This document shows, one piece after another, positions 25,354 through 34,467 of a stretch of 64,000 bases of DNA. The stretch is from an uncultured Lachnospiraceae bacterium. GTDB taxonomy: Bacteria; Bacillota; Clostridia; Lachnospirales; Lachnospiraceae. The stretch spans positions 256,307-320,306 of the forward strand of contig CAJTMW010000002.1 in NCBI GenBank assembly GCA_910577275.1, read 5' to 3'. The notes beneath the pieces were generated by a model. That model made no database searches. It was not told where the DNA came from and was given only the letters and a program-made list of their open reading frames with translations. Both the position numbers and the translations under genes were made by a program. Position 1 is the stretch's first letter; the number at the start of each line of letters is the position of its first letter.

Positions 25354-27255
25354 ATGCCGGACAGCAAAAAGAAAGACAGCTTTATATTGCAGGCGGGGAT
25401 TCTGGCTTCGGCCGGAATCATCGTCCGCATTATCGGGCTTTTGTACAACGCGCCATTGGTTGCCATCATCGGCGACGAGGGGAACGGGTATTATAACAGC
25501 GCTTATTATGCGTACAGTATTATTTTACTGATATCCTCCTACAGTATCCCGTCCGCGGTTTCCAAGGTGATTGCTCAGAAGCTGGCGACAAGAGAATATC
25601 GGAACGCGCACAGAATTTTCCGTTGTGCGCTTTATTATGTGCTGGTAGTCGGTGGTATTGCCAGCTTATTTGTGTTTTTCGGGGCCGGACTTTTAGTGAA
25701 GATGGAGAGTGCGGTTTTTCCGCTTAAGGTGCTTGCGCCGACAATTTTTTTCAGCGGGATTTTAGGCGTTTTGCGGGGGTATTTCCAGGCGCATAAATCC
25801 ATGACTCAGACCTCAGTCTCTCAGATTGTCGAGCAGATTATAAACGCCGGGGTGAGCATCGGCATGGCCTATGTCATGGTGGGAGTTGCGGCGGACAAGG
25901 ACGCGACCACCCGGGCCTCCTACGGCGCGGCAGGCGGAACCATAGGAACAGGCGCCGGGGTACTGGCGGGGCTTTTTTTTATGGCAGGCGTTTATGCGCT
26001 GAATAAAAAAACGATTCAAAAGAGAATAGAGCGGGACACTGTCCATGAGGATGAGTCCTACAAAGAAATTTTAAAGATGATTCTGATGGTGGTAACCCCT
26101 TTTATTTTAAGTACGGGTATCTACAATATTAACAACTTTCTCGACAACACCATCTACCAGCGGATTATGATGGACTACCGGAAGCTCGACGAGGCGGTTG
26201 TGGCCATGGATTTGAGCGTGGTAGCGAAGGGGACGAAAATTTCCAATATTCCCATTGCCTTTGCGTCCGCCATGTCGTCGGCGTTAATCCCCGGTATATC
26301 CAGCGATTTTGCAAGAAAAAAAATGTCGGGGGTGAAGGAGAAGGTGGCGAAATCCGTCAAGGTGACCATGATGATTTCCATTCCCTGCGCAGCAGGAATC
26401 GGTGTTCTGGCAAAGCCGATTATGATGGTAATCTTTCATCAGCCGGAATCCCTTGAAATTTCCTCGGTTCTGCTGACATGTATGGCGGTGAGTATCATTT
26501 TTTACGGGCTCTCCACCCTTACCCAGGCAATCCTGCAGTCAATCGGAAGGATGAAAACCCCGATTATCAACGCCACGGCGGCGGTGGTAATCCATGCCGG
26601 GATTATGATTGGGACGATGATGCTTCTGGACGAAAAATACAGCCTTTACTGCTATGTGTTTTCTACCGTATTATATTCGCTGATTCTGTGCATACTGAAC
26701 CAGTGCTCCGTGCACCATTACCTGAAGTACCACCAGGGAGCGGTCAAAACCTTCCTGCTGCCGATTCTTGCCTCGGTGGTTATGGGGGCGGCGGCCTTTG
26801 GCGTGTATCAGGGGCTGTATTATCTTTGCAAGATAAATATCGTGGCGCTGGCGGCAGCGGTTTTTGTCGGAGTAATGGTTTATTTCATACTGATTATACG
26901 TTGGAAAGTGGTGTCGGAAGCGGAGCTTACAGGGATGCCCAAGGGCCGTATGCTGGCAGGGATTGCCAGAAAGCTGAGGATTCTGAAACCCGAGGAGGAT
27001 ACCAGAGAACGGTCAGCCCACGGGGACGCCCCATATGAGAAAGGGAAATCCGATAAGAAGAAAAAGACGCCGAAACCGTCAGGAAAAAGAAAACCGTCCC
27101 GGAAGGGAAAGACGTCTGCGAAAGATGGGGAAAATCTGAAAGCGAAGATATCCGAAAGGGAGCAGGAGGATAAAAAAACAAAGGAGGCGGAGGTGAGATT
27201 CCGAAGCCTTCCTGAAACCGACGCGGACAGCGACGATTACTGGCTGGACGATTAA
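25354..27255 (+). CDS. SpoVB/MurJ-like polysaccharide flippase (MOP superfamily)
   Basis: Predicted lipid-linked glycan flippase acting in the membrane, the kind used in spore cortex or wall assembly. 633 residues. About 14 hydrophobic segments extend to residue 530, starting with ILASAGIIVRIIGLLYNAPL, typical of SpoVB-type members. The last 100 residues are an unusual highly charged Lys/Glu cytoplasmic tail (KKKTPKPSGKRKPSRKGKTS). It starts 21 bases after glgA and may share its transcript. It is assigned by fold class; the exact substrate is unknown. Confidence 0.88.
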   Translation: MPDSKKKDSFILQAGILASAGIIVRIIGLLYNAPLVAIIGDEGNGYYNSAYYAYSIILLISSYSIPSAVSKVIAQKLATREYRNAHRIFRCALYYVLVVGGIASLFVFFGAGLLVKMESAVFPLKVLAPTIFFSGILGVLRGYFQAHKSMTQTSVSQIVEQIINAGVSIGMAYVMVGVAADKDATTRASYGAAGGTIGTGAGVLAGLFFMAGVYALNKKTIQKRIERDTVHEDESYKEILKMILMVVTPFILSTGIYNINNFLDNTIYQRIMMDYRKLDEAVVAMDLSVVAKGTKISNIPIAFASAMSSALIPGISSDFARKKMSGVKEKVAKSVKVTMMISIPCAAGIGVLAKPIMMVIFHQPESLEISSVLLTCMAVSIIFYGLSTLTQAILQSIGRMKTPIINATAAVVIHAGIMIGTMMLLDEKYSLYCYVFSTVLYSLILCILNQCSVHHYLKYHQGAVKTFLLPILASVVMGAAAFGVYQGLYYLCKINIVALAAAVFVGVMVYFILIIRWKVVSEAELTGMPKGRMLAGIARKLRILKPEEDTRERSAHGDAPYEKGKSDKKKKTPKPSGKRKPSRKGKTSAKDGENLKAKISEREQEDKKTKEAEVRFRSLPETDADSDDYWLDD

Positions 27256-27287
27256 GCTTTTTTAAAAATAAATAATGAAAGAATATT

Positions 27288-27346
27288 AAAATACCTTCTG
27301 GAAATACTAAAAGCGTCAGAAAGACAAAATTTTCAGGAGGTATTTT
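27288..27346 (+). promoter_or_regulatory. 17-bp hairpin that contains the coat-gene ribosome binding site
   Basis: Bases 27288-27304 pair with 27330-27346 over 17 bp, with two G-U wobbles and no mismatch, around a 25-nt loop. The 3' arm contains the AGGAGG of the next gene, whose ATG is at 27350. Read as RNA it would block translation initiation. With the T run that follows it could instead, or also, end the flippase transcript. Confidence 0.75.
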
Positions 27347-27349
27347 TAT

Positions 27350-27535
27350 ATGGCAAACTTATCAGAGCTTGATTTACAGAATCTTCGTCATTTGATTGGC
27401 GGTTACGACGTGTCACACTGCAAAATGAAAGAGTATGCGTCCAATGCTACGGACACACAGGTGAAAAGTTTTTTTGAAAAAGGGGCAAAATCTGCCATGG
27501 ACAACAAAAATCAGTTGATGAAATTTTTGCAGTAG
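27350..27535 (+). CDS. small CotF-like spore coat-type protein
   Basis: 61 residues, all helical and soluble (MANLSELDLQNLRHLIGGYD). Its pattern resembles the first helical half of CotF-type ferritin-like coat proteins, and it is paired with a clear Coat_F-type gene 12 bases downstream, which supports this reading. Contains one Cys and one His together (SHCKMKEYA). Its ribosome binding site is buried in a long hairpin. Confidence 0.7.
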   Translation: MANLSELDLQNLRHLIGGYDVSHCKMKEYASNATDTQVKSFFEKGAKSAMDNKNQLMKFLQ

Positions 27536-27547
27536 GAGGTTGATGAA

Positions 27548-27808
27548 ATGCAGATGAATGAGAAGACAATGGTAGCGGATACGCTGACAGGAATTAACGG
27601 AGAACTTGTGCGTTACGGTGAAATGATTGCGCAGACAGAGAATAAGGAATTGAAGCAGACCTTAAAGCAGTTTCGGAACGCCTGCGAACAGTCACAGGAG
27701 GATTTGTACAATATTGCAAGGGAAAAATCCTATTATGTGCCTGCAGCAAAGGCAACACAGGAAGAAATCGACCATGTGAAGGATTTGTTTACGAGCAGCG
27801 TACTGTAA
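27548..27808 (+). CDS. spore coat protein of the CotF family
   Basis: 86 residues with the Coat_F pattern: an N-terminal helix around TLTGINGELVRYGEMIAQTE, a central QTLKQFRNACEQSQEDLY helix and a tail KSYYVPAAKATQEEIDHVK. CotF proteins are outer-coat components in Bacillus; many short relatives occur in Lachnospiraceae. The ribosome binding site AGGAGGTTGATGAA overlaps the stop of the preceding gene, so the two are translated from one mRNA. Confidence 0.82.
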   Translation: MQMNEKTMVADTLTGINGELVRYGEMIAQTENKELKQTLKQFRNACEQSQEDLYNIAREKSYYVPAAKATQEEIDHVKDLFTSSVL

Positions 27809-27855
27809 AAGCGCGTTTTGTGTAAAGGCTGCGCCGTAAAAAATTGATTGGAAGT

Positions 27856-27885
27856 GAGACCGGTTAGCTGGAAAGCGCCGGTCTC
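27856..27885 (+). terminator. hairpin after the coat genes, likely terminator
   Basis: GAGACCGG and CCGGTCTC form a perfect 8-bp stem with a 14-nt loop, followed by ATTTAT. The T tract is short. Confidence 0.65.
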
Positions 27886-27889
27886 ATTT

Positions 27890-28107
27890 ATATTCAATAA
27901 GCCGGCCTGAGCAGCGTGACAGCGTTTGATGTCCGGCACAGCTTTTGGTTTGTGCAACTTTTCACCCATAATACTGTCAAAAAAGATATATCCTCCGATG
28001 CTGTGCAAAAGTTAACAAAAACAGATATGTAATCATAACTTTTGCTATGTATTTTGCCCTGCCCGAAAGTGTATACTTAACTTAAAGAAGAAAAGGAGGG
28101 ATTTCGT
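27890..28107 (+). promoter_or_regulatory. control region of the sugar importer operon
   Basis: About 218 bases without a gene. A -10 TATACT is at 28072-28077, but no good -35 stands 17 bases before it, as expected for an activator-dependent promoter. Upstream are AACTTTT and AAAAGTT segments and the dyad CATAACTTTTGCTATG, possible sites for the AraC-type regulator encoded at 33.6 kb. The operator assignment is inference. Confidence 0.4.
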
Positions 28108-29073
28108 ATGACGGTTTTGGAAAAGACGAAAAGAGGCGGGGCTCCTGAAACAGAAAATACCGCGAAAAAACGGGGGAATTTCCTGACAAACGACCAATTC
28201 CAGATGCAGACCATGATTTGGCCCGGTCTGATTCTGTGTTTCATTTTCTGCTATATTCCCATGTATGGAATTATTATTGCGTTTAAGAATTACACGGTAC
28301 TTTCCAGCGTGAGTAGTGCGGAATGGGTGGGGTTTAAATATTTCAGGGAATTTTTTAACGACCCTGCGCTGGCCAATGTCCTGCGCAACACCTTGGCGCT
28401 GAACGGCCTGGCGCTGGTCTTTTCCTTTCCGGCGCCGATTCTGCTGGCATTGTTTATCAATGAGATTAAAAACGTTAAATTTAAAAAGACCATTCAGACC
28501 ATTTCCTATCTGCCGCATTTTCTTTCCTGGGTTATTTTCGGCGGTATCGTACTGGAAATGCTGATGCCAAACGGCGTGGTCAGCGCAGTACTCTGTAAGC
28601 TGGGCATAATTGCCGAACCCGTTAATTTTATGGCAAAGGGCGAGTACTTCTACGCAATCTATACCATCATCAGCGTGATTAAGTCCGTCGGTTTTGGTTC
28701 AATCCTGTATGTGGCGGCGATCACGGGGATTGACCAGGAGCTGTACGAGGCGGCTACGGTGGACGGCTGCGGAAGATTCCAGAAAATGTGGTATATCACC
28801 GTTCCCTGTATCGCAGGGACCATCGTTATCATGCTGATATTTCAGATTAGCTCCATTTTAAATACAGGGTATGAGCAGATTATCCTGCTGCAAAACTCCC
28901 TGAACCTTGCATTCAGCGAGACCCTGGATACCTATGTATACAAAATAGGAATTGCGCAGTCCAGGTATTCCTATGCCGCGGCAGTTGGTCTTTTGAAATC
29001 CATCATGTCCGTGATGCTGATGCTGATTGCAAACCAGACTTCAAAAAAGACGCTGGGGCGGGGATTGTTCTGA
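28108..29073 (+). CDS. sugar ABC transporter permease, LplB/YtcP-type
   Basis: First membrane subunit of a carbohydrate importer of the family that takes up complex oligosaccharides (such as Bacillus LplB or YteP). 321 residues with six membrane helices and the EAA loop near GIDQELYEAATVDGCGRFQKM, which docks the ATPase. AAAAGGAGGG precedes the ATG. It heads the operon permease-permease-binding protein. Confidence 0.93.
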   Translation: MTVLEKTKRGGAPETENTAKKRGNFLTNDQFQMQTMIWPGLILCFIFCYIPMYGIIIAFKNYTVLSSVSSAEWVGFKYFREFFNDPALANVLRNTLALNGLALVFSFPAPILLALFINEIKNVKFKKTIQTISYLPHFLSWVIFGGIVLEMLMPNGVVSAVLCKLGIIAEPVNFMAKGEYFYAIYTIISVIKSVGFGSILYVAAITGIDQELYEAATVDGCGRFQKMWYITVPCIAGTIVIMLIFQISSILNTGYEQIILLQNSLNLAFSETLDTYVYKIGIAQSRYSYAAAVGLLKSIMSVMLMLIANQTSKKTLGRGLF

Positions 29074-29089
29074 AAAAGGAGGGAGTTAC

Positions 29090-29995
29090 ATGTCAAAGCC
29101 AAAAAAAGGAACGCTGCTAAACAGGAATACGGCCTTTGACCGGGTCAACTATTTCGTCATGTTAATTCTGGCGTTCGTCATGGTTTATCCGCTGTGGTAC
29201 TGTATTGCCGGCAGCCTGAACGAAGGTATTGATTATATCCGGGGCGGCGTGTTTCTGTGGCCGAGGAAATGGACGCTTGCCAATTATAAGGCGGTATTTC
29301 TGGACAAGGCCATTCTGAACGCTTTCGGCGTAACCATTTTGAAGTGCCTGATTGGCACGGTGACCAGCGTTCTGTGCACCGCAATGGCATCCTATGCCAT
29401 CACACGGCCCGGCCTGAAGCTGAAAAAGCTGTACATACCCTTTATCATGCTGACCATGTTTTTCAGCGGAGGACTGATTCCCTACTTTATTTTAATTGTG
29501 GACCTGAACCTGTACGACTCTTTTTGGGTCTACATCATTCCCACCATGTTCAGCGCCTATAATATGATTATCATTCAGTCTTTTATGCGGGATTTGTCTG
29601 CGGAGCTGATTGAGTCGGCAAAACTGGACGGGGCCAGTGAATACAGAATATTCTTTCAGATTATTCTGCCGCTGTCCAAGCCTGTACTGGCAACCATCGC
29701 CCTGTTTACCGTGGTTACTCACTGGAATTCTTACTTTGATTCCATGATGTACACGTCCTCACAGGAGCTGCAGACAATCCAGCTGTTTCTGAAAAAGGTA
29801 ATCACCGACCCCTCCGTTTCCAGAGGGCTGGGGTCCGCCGCCACCATCGCAATCCCCGACCAGGCGGCAACGCTGACGCCTCAGGTAGTCAAGCTGGCTA
29901 CCATGGTGGTAACCGCTCTGCCGGTGGTTTGTATTTATCCGTTTTTACAGCGTTATTTCGTAAAGGGCGTAACCATGGGGGCAGTCAAAGGCTGA
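29090..29995 (+). CDS. sugar ABC transporter permease, LplC/YtcP-type
   Basis: Second membrane subunit of the same importer. 301 residues, six membrane helices, EAA loop LSAELIESAKLDGASEYRIF. The frame is open from 29027, but the ATG at 29090 follows AAGGAGGGAGTTAC, 16 bases after the first permease stop. The C-terminus YPFLQRYFVKGVTMGAVKG is the standard end of this family. Confidence 0.93.
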   Translation: MSKPKKGTLLNRNTAFDRVNYFVMLILAFVMVYPLWYCIAGSLNEGIDYIRGGVFLWPRKWTLANYKAVFLDKAILNAFGVTILKCLIGTVTSVLCTAMASYAITRPGLKLKKLYIPFIMLTMFFSGGLIPYFILIVDLNLYDSFWVYIIPTMFSAYNMIIIQSFMRDLSAELIESAKLDGASEYRIFFQIILPLSKPVLATIALFTVVTHWNSYFDSMMYTSSQELQTIQLFLKKVITDPSVSRGLGSAATIAIPDQAATLTPQVVKLATMVVTALPVVCIYPFLQRYFVKGVTMGAVKG

Positions 29996-30039
29996 TTCCC
30001 GTGACACCATAGACAAAACATAAATCAAGGAGGAAAAAA

Positions 30040-31758
30040 ATGAAAAGGAAAAAATGGATTTCACTGTTATTGGTAATGGCAGTAGGGCTGTCGCTTTTCA
30101 GCGGCTGCGGAGGCAGGGAGGAGACGGCGTCGAAACCCGAAGAGGCTCCGGCCGCCCCTGAAAGCAGCGATACTGAGACACAGGAAGCGCCTGACGCAGA
30201 GGCGGAGACAGACGCGGAAAACTCGGAGGCAGCCGCGGCGGACGGGCCAAGCTGGAAACAGGATACTTCCGACTGTACTGTCACTTGGTTCATGGCCTAC
30301 GACTGGTATGGAAAAAAGTTTGACGAAGTGAATAATCTCTTTGACAAAAAGCTTTATGAGGAAACCGGTGTGAAGATTGATATCCAGACGGGCGATACCG
30401 ACAAGCTCAATATGCTGATTCAGACAGGGAAGCTGCCGGACATCGTCACCATGGACGCCAACTCCACTCAGCGTAAGCTTTTGGAGGACAACGGCATGGT
30501 GCAGCCTTTAGAGCCCCTGATGGAGCAGTATGCCCCGGACCTTGAGGTACCGCAGTCCATGATAGACTGGTACACCGCAAAGGACGGACACTGGTATTCC
30601 ATTGCCAGCTACTATTACGGCGACGACAATATCGCAGGCAATCAGGGATACTATGAAACCCATAACCAAAATTATGTGAGGGAGGATATTTTAGGCCAGA
30701 TAGGAATGAGCATTGACGACCTGCAGACAAAAGAAGGCTTCTTAAACGCGCTGCGCGCGGTAAAGGAACAGAATATCCAGTATAACGGGCAGACCGTGGT
30801 TCCCTATATGGTTCTGTTTTCCGATATTGCGGATATCCAGGTCGCACAGCAGTTAGGCGCTCATGAAGAAGATGCCGAAGGTAATTTCCAGTCCCTTTAC
30901 ACAACGCCCGAATACAGGGAAGCAATGCTGCTGTTTAACCAGATGTACCGGGAAGGCTTATTGACGGACGACAGCTTTACCGTGGATAAGAGCCAGCTTG
31001 AACAGGAAATTGCGGCAGGACGGGTATTTGCATCCACCGCAAAAACAAATGTATCCAATTCGAAGCTGAGCCTGTATGCCAGCGACAACAACGCAATTAT
31101 GCGGTATGCCGGGCAGTTTACCGGTGATAATAATGAAAAATCCATTATCCCGGCGCAAAACAACATGGGCTGGACGGCCACGCTGGTCAATAAGGACGCC
31201 CAAAATCCTGACAGGATTATCCGCCTGTTTGCGTACCTGAATTCCAAAGAAGCGACGCTTGACAATGAGTGGGGCGTTGGCGGATGGACGCTGGGAGATG
31301 ACGGCAAAGTAGTCAGAGATTCCGAGGTTGCGGCATTGCGCGATGCAAATCCCACAGAGTTTACCGCCAAATATGCGGGAGATATGGGATGGACCAGCGA
31401 CTACACTATCATACAGGGAACCTATCCTCTAGACGAGGGCGTCTGGTCGGATGATACCTACCTTATGACCCATGATGACCGCATTGAAATCTATGACGAT
31501 AAATGCTTTGCGGACGTAGCCCCGGAAGCCGGCAGCGATGAGGCCGCCATCCAGGCCAGAATCAAAGAGTACCGCCTGCAGGCATTGGGCAGGATTATCA
31601 CCGCTTCCTCCGCCGAACAGTGCGAAGCCGAGCTGGACGCCGCTCTGGCCGAAATGGAAAACCTTGGCCTGAGCAAGCTGATTAGCTATCAGAACGAATT
31701 GTTCCAGGCAAATAAGGCGAAGCTGGGATTAAAATTTGCTTATCCCGGAAACAAATAA
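30040..31758 (+). CDS. extracellular sugar-binding lipoprotein of the importer
   Basis: 572 residues. A lipoprotein signal (MKRKKWISLLLVMAVGLSLF then lipobox SGC) is followed by an acidic Glu/Ala/Thr linker of about 50 residues, then a two-domain family 1 solute-binding fold starting TVTWFMAYDWYGKKF. The size and DIVTMDANSTQRK region are typical of LplA/YtcQ-type proteins for large glycans. A strong ribosome binding site (AAGGAGG) and a terminator after it close the operon. No ATPase gene is present, so a shared MsmX-like ATPase is likely. Confidence 0.92.
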   Translation: MKRKKWISLLLVMAVGLSLFSGCGGREETASKPEEAPAAPESSDTETQEAPDAEAETDAENSEAAAADGPSWKQDTSDCTVTWFMAYDWYGKKFDEVNNLFDKKLYEETGVKIDIQTGDTDKLNMLIQTGKLPDIVTMDANSTQRKLLEDNGMVQPLEPLMEQYAPDLEVPQSMIDWYTAKDGHWYSIASYYYGDDNIAGNQGYYETHNQNYVREDILGQIGMSIDDLQTKEGFLNALRAVKEQNIQYNGQTVVPYMVLFSDIADIQVAQQLGAHEEDAEGNFQSLYTTPEYREAMLLFNQMYREGLLTDDSFTVDKSQLEQEIAAGRVFASTAKTNVSNSKLSLYASDNNAIMRYAGQFTGDNNEKSIIPAQNNMGWTATLVNKDAQNPDRIIRLFAYLNSKEATLDNEWGVGGWTLGDDGKVVRDSEVAALRDANPTEFTAKYAGDMGWTSDYTIIQGTYPLDEGVWSDDTYLMTHDDRIEIYDDKCFADVAPEAGSDEAAIQARIKEYRLQALGRIITASSAEQCEAELDAALAEMENLGLSKLISYQNELFQANKAKLGLKFAYPGNK

Positions 31759-31781
31759 ATGAAAGCTTCCGTTCAGACTTA

Positions 31782-31813
31782 AAAAAAGAGGGCGCTGTCA
31801 GCGCTCTCTTTTT
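31782..31813. terminator. bidirectional terminator between importer operon and histidine kinase
   Basis: GAGGGCGC pairs with GCGCTCTC, with A-rich and T-rich tracts on either side (AAAAA .. TTTTT), so it can work on both strands between converging genes. Confidence 0.85.
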
Positions 31814-33533
31814 ACTGATTCGGGCGGCATTCAACCAAAAACCTGAAAGTCGTGTTCTTTCCGTCACAGCCTGCCTGAATATAGTGCGAATCCCCGTAAA
31901 ACAGCTTGAGGCGGGAATTGATATTATTAAGGCCCACACGGGTTCCGTGGCTTTTGACGGAAACAGGATTGTTTTTGAAACGTTCGTTGAGCTCCGCCGC
32001 TCGTTCGGGAGACAGGGGCTCGCCGTTATTCATTATAAGAAACGCAATCTGCCCGCCTGCCTTTTCTGCCGAAATAAATATCTGCAGGGGGACTGCCTTG
32101 CCCCGGTATTTAAAGCTGTTTTCCACGAAAGGCTCCAACAGGAAACGGATTACCCTCTCCCCTAAAAGCTCCCGGGGAATATCAAATCTGATTTCAAAGG
32201 GAATATCCCGGATACGCTGAATGGCAATATAATATTTGACCTGGGCAATCTCATCCTCCAGGGTGGACATCAAATCCTTTGTGTTCAGGTTATACCGCAG
32301 CATCCGGCAGAACGCTGAAATCGCGCCGCTTTCTTCATACAGCCCCGCCAGCTCCATGCGGGCGGAAAACGCTTCCATGGTATTATATAAGAAATGAGGG
32401 TTAATCTGATGCTGCAGAGCCAGCAAAACCGCTTCCTTGGCGGCGGTTTCCTCCTGGATTTTCTGGTCTAGCAGGAAACGTATCTGCCCCAGAAGATAGG
32501 TAATACGCCGGGCCAGTACGGAAATTTCGTCTTTCCGCTTTGAAATCCCGTCAATGGAAAAGCTCTGAAGCCCGGCAGGGGGATTAAAATCATTTTCGAT
32601 TGCGGCGGCCATTTCATCAAGACAGTGATGGATGTCCTGAATCAGGCGGCGGTTGTAAGCAAAAAAGCCGGCTAACATGACTACGACAACAACAAGCAGC
32701 AGTAAAATCGCAAGCGCCGCCAGAAAGGTAATCTGGGACCGCGGCGAGATAACCACGATATCAAAGAGGCCGTTAGGCAGCTCATAACGGGAATAAACCA
32801 GCGACGGCGTATGTCCGGCCGTGTCGCCGGCGGTAAAGCTGCGGAGCCGGTCTTCCGTCAGCGACTGCTCCGAATAGTTATAAAAGTAACACCCGTCAAC
32901 CACAATAAAGCCCGGCTGCGCCAGAACATCGTGAGCCGTCAGCACCCGCCCGGGAACCATGGCCTCCACAACGCCCAGCAGACGGTTCCCTGACTGAATC
33001 TTATGCAGGAAATGGTAGGTATCGTCTGACCCCAGCCGTTTATTTTCGGGAAGCTCTTTGTCAAAATCCCCGTCAAGCCATATACTTTCCTGACCGGAAT
33101 TATAAAACGCCTGAAAGACTTCTCCCTGGTTAATATAGCGCATGGGGTAGAAAATACCGAATCCCATGGGAATGGAGGTGTTTTCCAGATAGACCCGCAG
33201 CCTGATATCAGACATGCCGTTGGTGGTTTTTACAAATTCATATATGGTGGTACGATAGTAGTTTAAGTCGGGCGACGATACGTATTCTTTGTCAAAAAAG
33301 TTAAGAATGCTCTGATTTTGCAGGATGGAATCGCACATATTTTCTGCCAGCTCCGTCTGTCTTGAGATGGTATTTACTATCTGGGAGGCAAGGTTTTCAT
33401 TCTGGATAATGTCGTTTTTTAACTGAAGCCGGTTGGCATACGCCACCACGCCTGTCAGAATTACGCCGAAAGGCAGAAGAACAAAGCAAAAGTAGGATAT
33501 TATGAATTTTTTGAACAGCCGGTTTTCTCCCAT
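31812..33533 (-). CDS. YesM-type sensor histidine kinase
   Basis: 573 residues on the minus strand. A membrane helix near 10-30, an outer sensor domain to about 265, a second helix about 273-295, a HAMP-like stretch, the phosphoacceptor His in QHQINPHFLYNTMEAF near residue 380, and an ATPase domain with FVENSFKYRG and MNNGEPLS .. GVGLNN-like RVGLNNINSRLKL. Such kinases sense extracellular sugars or binding-protein states and control adjacent sugar importers through an AraC-type regulator, here encoded divergently. Confidence 0.93.
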   Translation of the reverse strand: MGENRLFKKFIISYFCFVLLPFGVILTGVVAYANRLQLKNDIIQNENLASQIVNTISRQTELAENMCDSILQNQSILNFFDKEYVSSPDLNYYRTTIYEFVKTTNGMSDIRLRVYLENTSIPMGFGIFYPMRYINQGEVFQAFYNSGQESIWLDGDFDKELPENKRLGSDDTYHFLHKIQSGNRLLGVVEAMVPGRVLTAHDVLAQPGFIVVDGCYFYNYSEQSLTEDRLRSFTAGDTAGHTPSLVYSRYELPNGLFDIVVISPRSQITFLAALAILLLLVVVVVMLAGFFAYNRRLIQDIHHCLDEMAAAIENDFNPPAGLQSFSIDGISKRKDEISVLARRITYLLGQIRFLLDQKIQEETAAKEAVLLALQHQINPHFLYNTMEAFSARMELAGLYEESGAISAFCRMLRYNLNTKDLMSTLEDEIAQVKYYIAIQRIRDIPFEIRFDIPRELLGERVIRFLLEPFVENSFKYRGKAVPLQIFISAEKAGGQIAFLIMNNGEPLSPERAAELNERFKNNPVSVKSHGTRVGLNNINSRLKLFYGDSHYIQAGCDGKNTTFRFLVECRPNQ

Positions 33534-33554
33534 GGCGCGCCCCCTGGATACAGT

Positions 33555-33583
33555 TTGATAAATAGATGAGGATATGTTATACT
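33555..33583 (+). promoter_or_regulatory. candidate promoter of the AraC-type response regulator
   Basis: TTGATA at 33555-33560 and TATACT at 33578-33583 with a 17-base spacer; TGT just before the -10 makes it extended. Confidence 0.75.
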
Positions 33584-33614
33584 CAAAAAAAGAATCGGGA
33601 AGGGGTGTCGCAAC

Positions 33615-34337
33615 GTGAAAATTCTTGTGGTAGATGATGACTGTCTGGTCTGTAAGAACGTAAAGTCAAAACTCCAGCGGATTATCGGCCCGGACAAATT
33701 ATTCTGCCAGACAGCAGTCAGCGTTGTTGAGGCGAAGCTGCTGCTTCAAAACGAGCCCCTCCCGGATATCCTGGTCACTGACCTGAACATGCCGGGTTTT
33801 TCAGGCTTCACCCTTATCAAATATGTAAAAGAACATTATCCCGAAGTGACAATTTATGTCCTCAGCGGATATGATGATTACCAACTGGTCCGCCAGGCAT
33901 TTTTGAGCGGCGCGGACGATTATCTTCTTAAGCCGGTGGACGTGGAGGAGCTGCGCGAAAAGCTGTTCCACACGTCGGGAAAATCCCGGACGGAGTCTGC
34001 GGTAAAAGATTTTCAGTTTGAGTCTGTCCTCTCATTTATTGATGAAAATATCAGCAGGGATATTACCATGGATGAAGCCGCCGCCAGCATAGCAATCAGC
34101 TACAACTATTTCAGCAGGCGCTTTAAAGAGCTTACCGGCTACAGCTTCCCGGAGTACGTGAACCGCAGGCGGATAGAACTGTCTAAAGCCTACCTGCAGG
34201 ACCCCAGCCTGAAAATAGCGGATATCGCATACAAGATTGGATATCATTCCCCGTCAACCTTTTCCCGTGCGTTCAGGAAATATGAGGGATGCTACCCCAC
34301 GGATTACCGCAGAATACAGAACGTCCCTGCAGAATAA
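33615..34337 (+). CDS. YesN-type response regulator, receiver plus AraC DNA-binding domain
   Basis: 240 residues. The receiver (about 1-115) has the acidic VVDDD pocket, phosphoacceptor Asp in VTDLNMPGFSG, and the Lys in YLLKPVD. The C-terminal AraC/XylS domain (about 135-235) ends in IAYKIGYHSPSTFSRAFRKY. It is shorter than typical YesN proteins, with almost no linker. The start is GTG at 33615. It is divergent from the kinase, so the pair is split around an 81-base spacer; it probably activates the 28-31.8 kb importer. Confidence 0.93.
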   Translation: MKILVVDDDCLVCKNVKSKLQRIIGPDKLFCQTAVSVVEAKLLLQNEPLPDILVTDLNMPGFSGFTLIKYVKEHYPEVTIYVLSGYDDYQLVRQAFLSGADDYLLKPVDVEELREKLFHTSGKSRTESAVKDFQFESVLSFIDENISRDITMDEAAASIAISYNYFSRRFKELTGYSFPEYVNRRRIELSKAYLQDPSLKIADIAYKIGYHSPSTFSRAFRKYEGCYPTDYRRIQNVPAE

Positions 34338-34355
34338 TTATACAACACCTGCCTT

Positions 34356-34394
34356 GCCAAAAGCAAGTGCCAAAGGCAAGCGCCAAAAAGAGGG
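34356..34394 (+). repeat. three 13-bp tandem repeats
   Basis: GCCAAAAGCAAGT (34356), GCCAAAGGCAAGC (34369) and GCCAAAAAGAGGG (34382) in direct tandem just after the regulator gene. The third copy is degenerate. No function assigned. Confidence 0.6.
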
Positions 34395-34426
34395 CGGGCC
34401 CGGATGCCGCCGGATTAAGAGCTTAT

Positions 34427-34467
34427 AAGAACAGAGCACATGTAAATATGTACCCTGTTCTTTTTTT
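34427..34467 (+). terminator. intrinsic terminator after the response regulator
   Basis: AAGAACAG pairs with CTGTTCTT around a loop that can itself pair (ACAT/ATGT), followed by a T7 tract. Confidence 0.88.

Noticed and set aside
26478..27038. 186-codon plus-strand frame inside the flippase gene
   Set aside because: Out of frame with a clear membrane protein; Gly/Tyr/Asp-rich composition typical of a shadow frame.
27915..27932. catabolite repression (cre) site before the sugar importer
   Set aside because: TGACAGCGTTTGAT matches only the first half of the cre consensus; the second half fails at three key positions.
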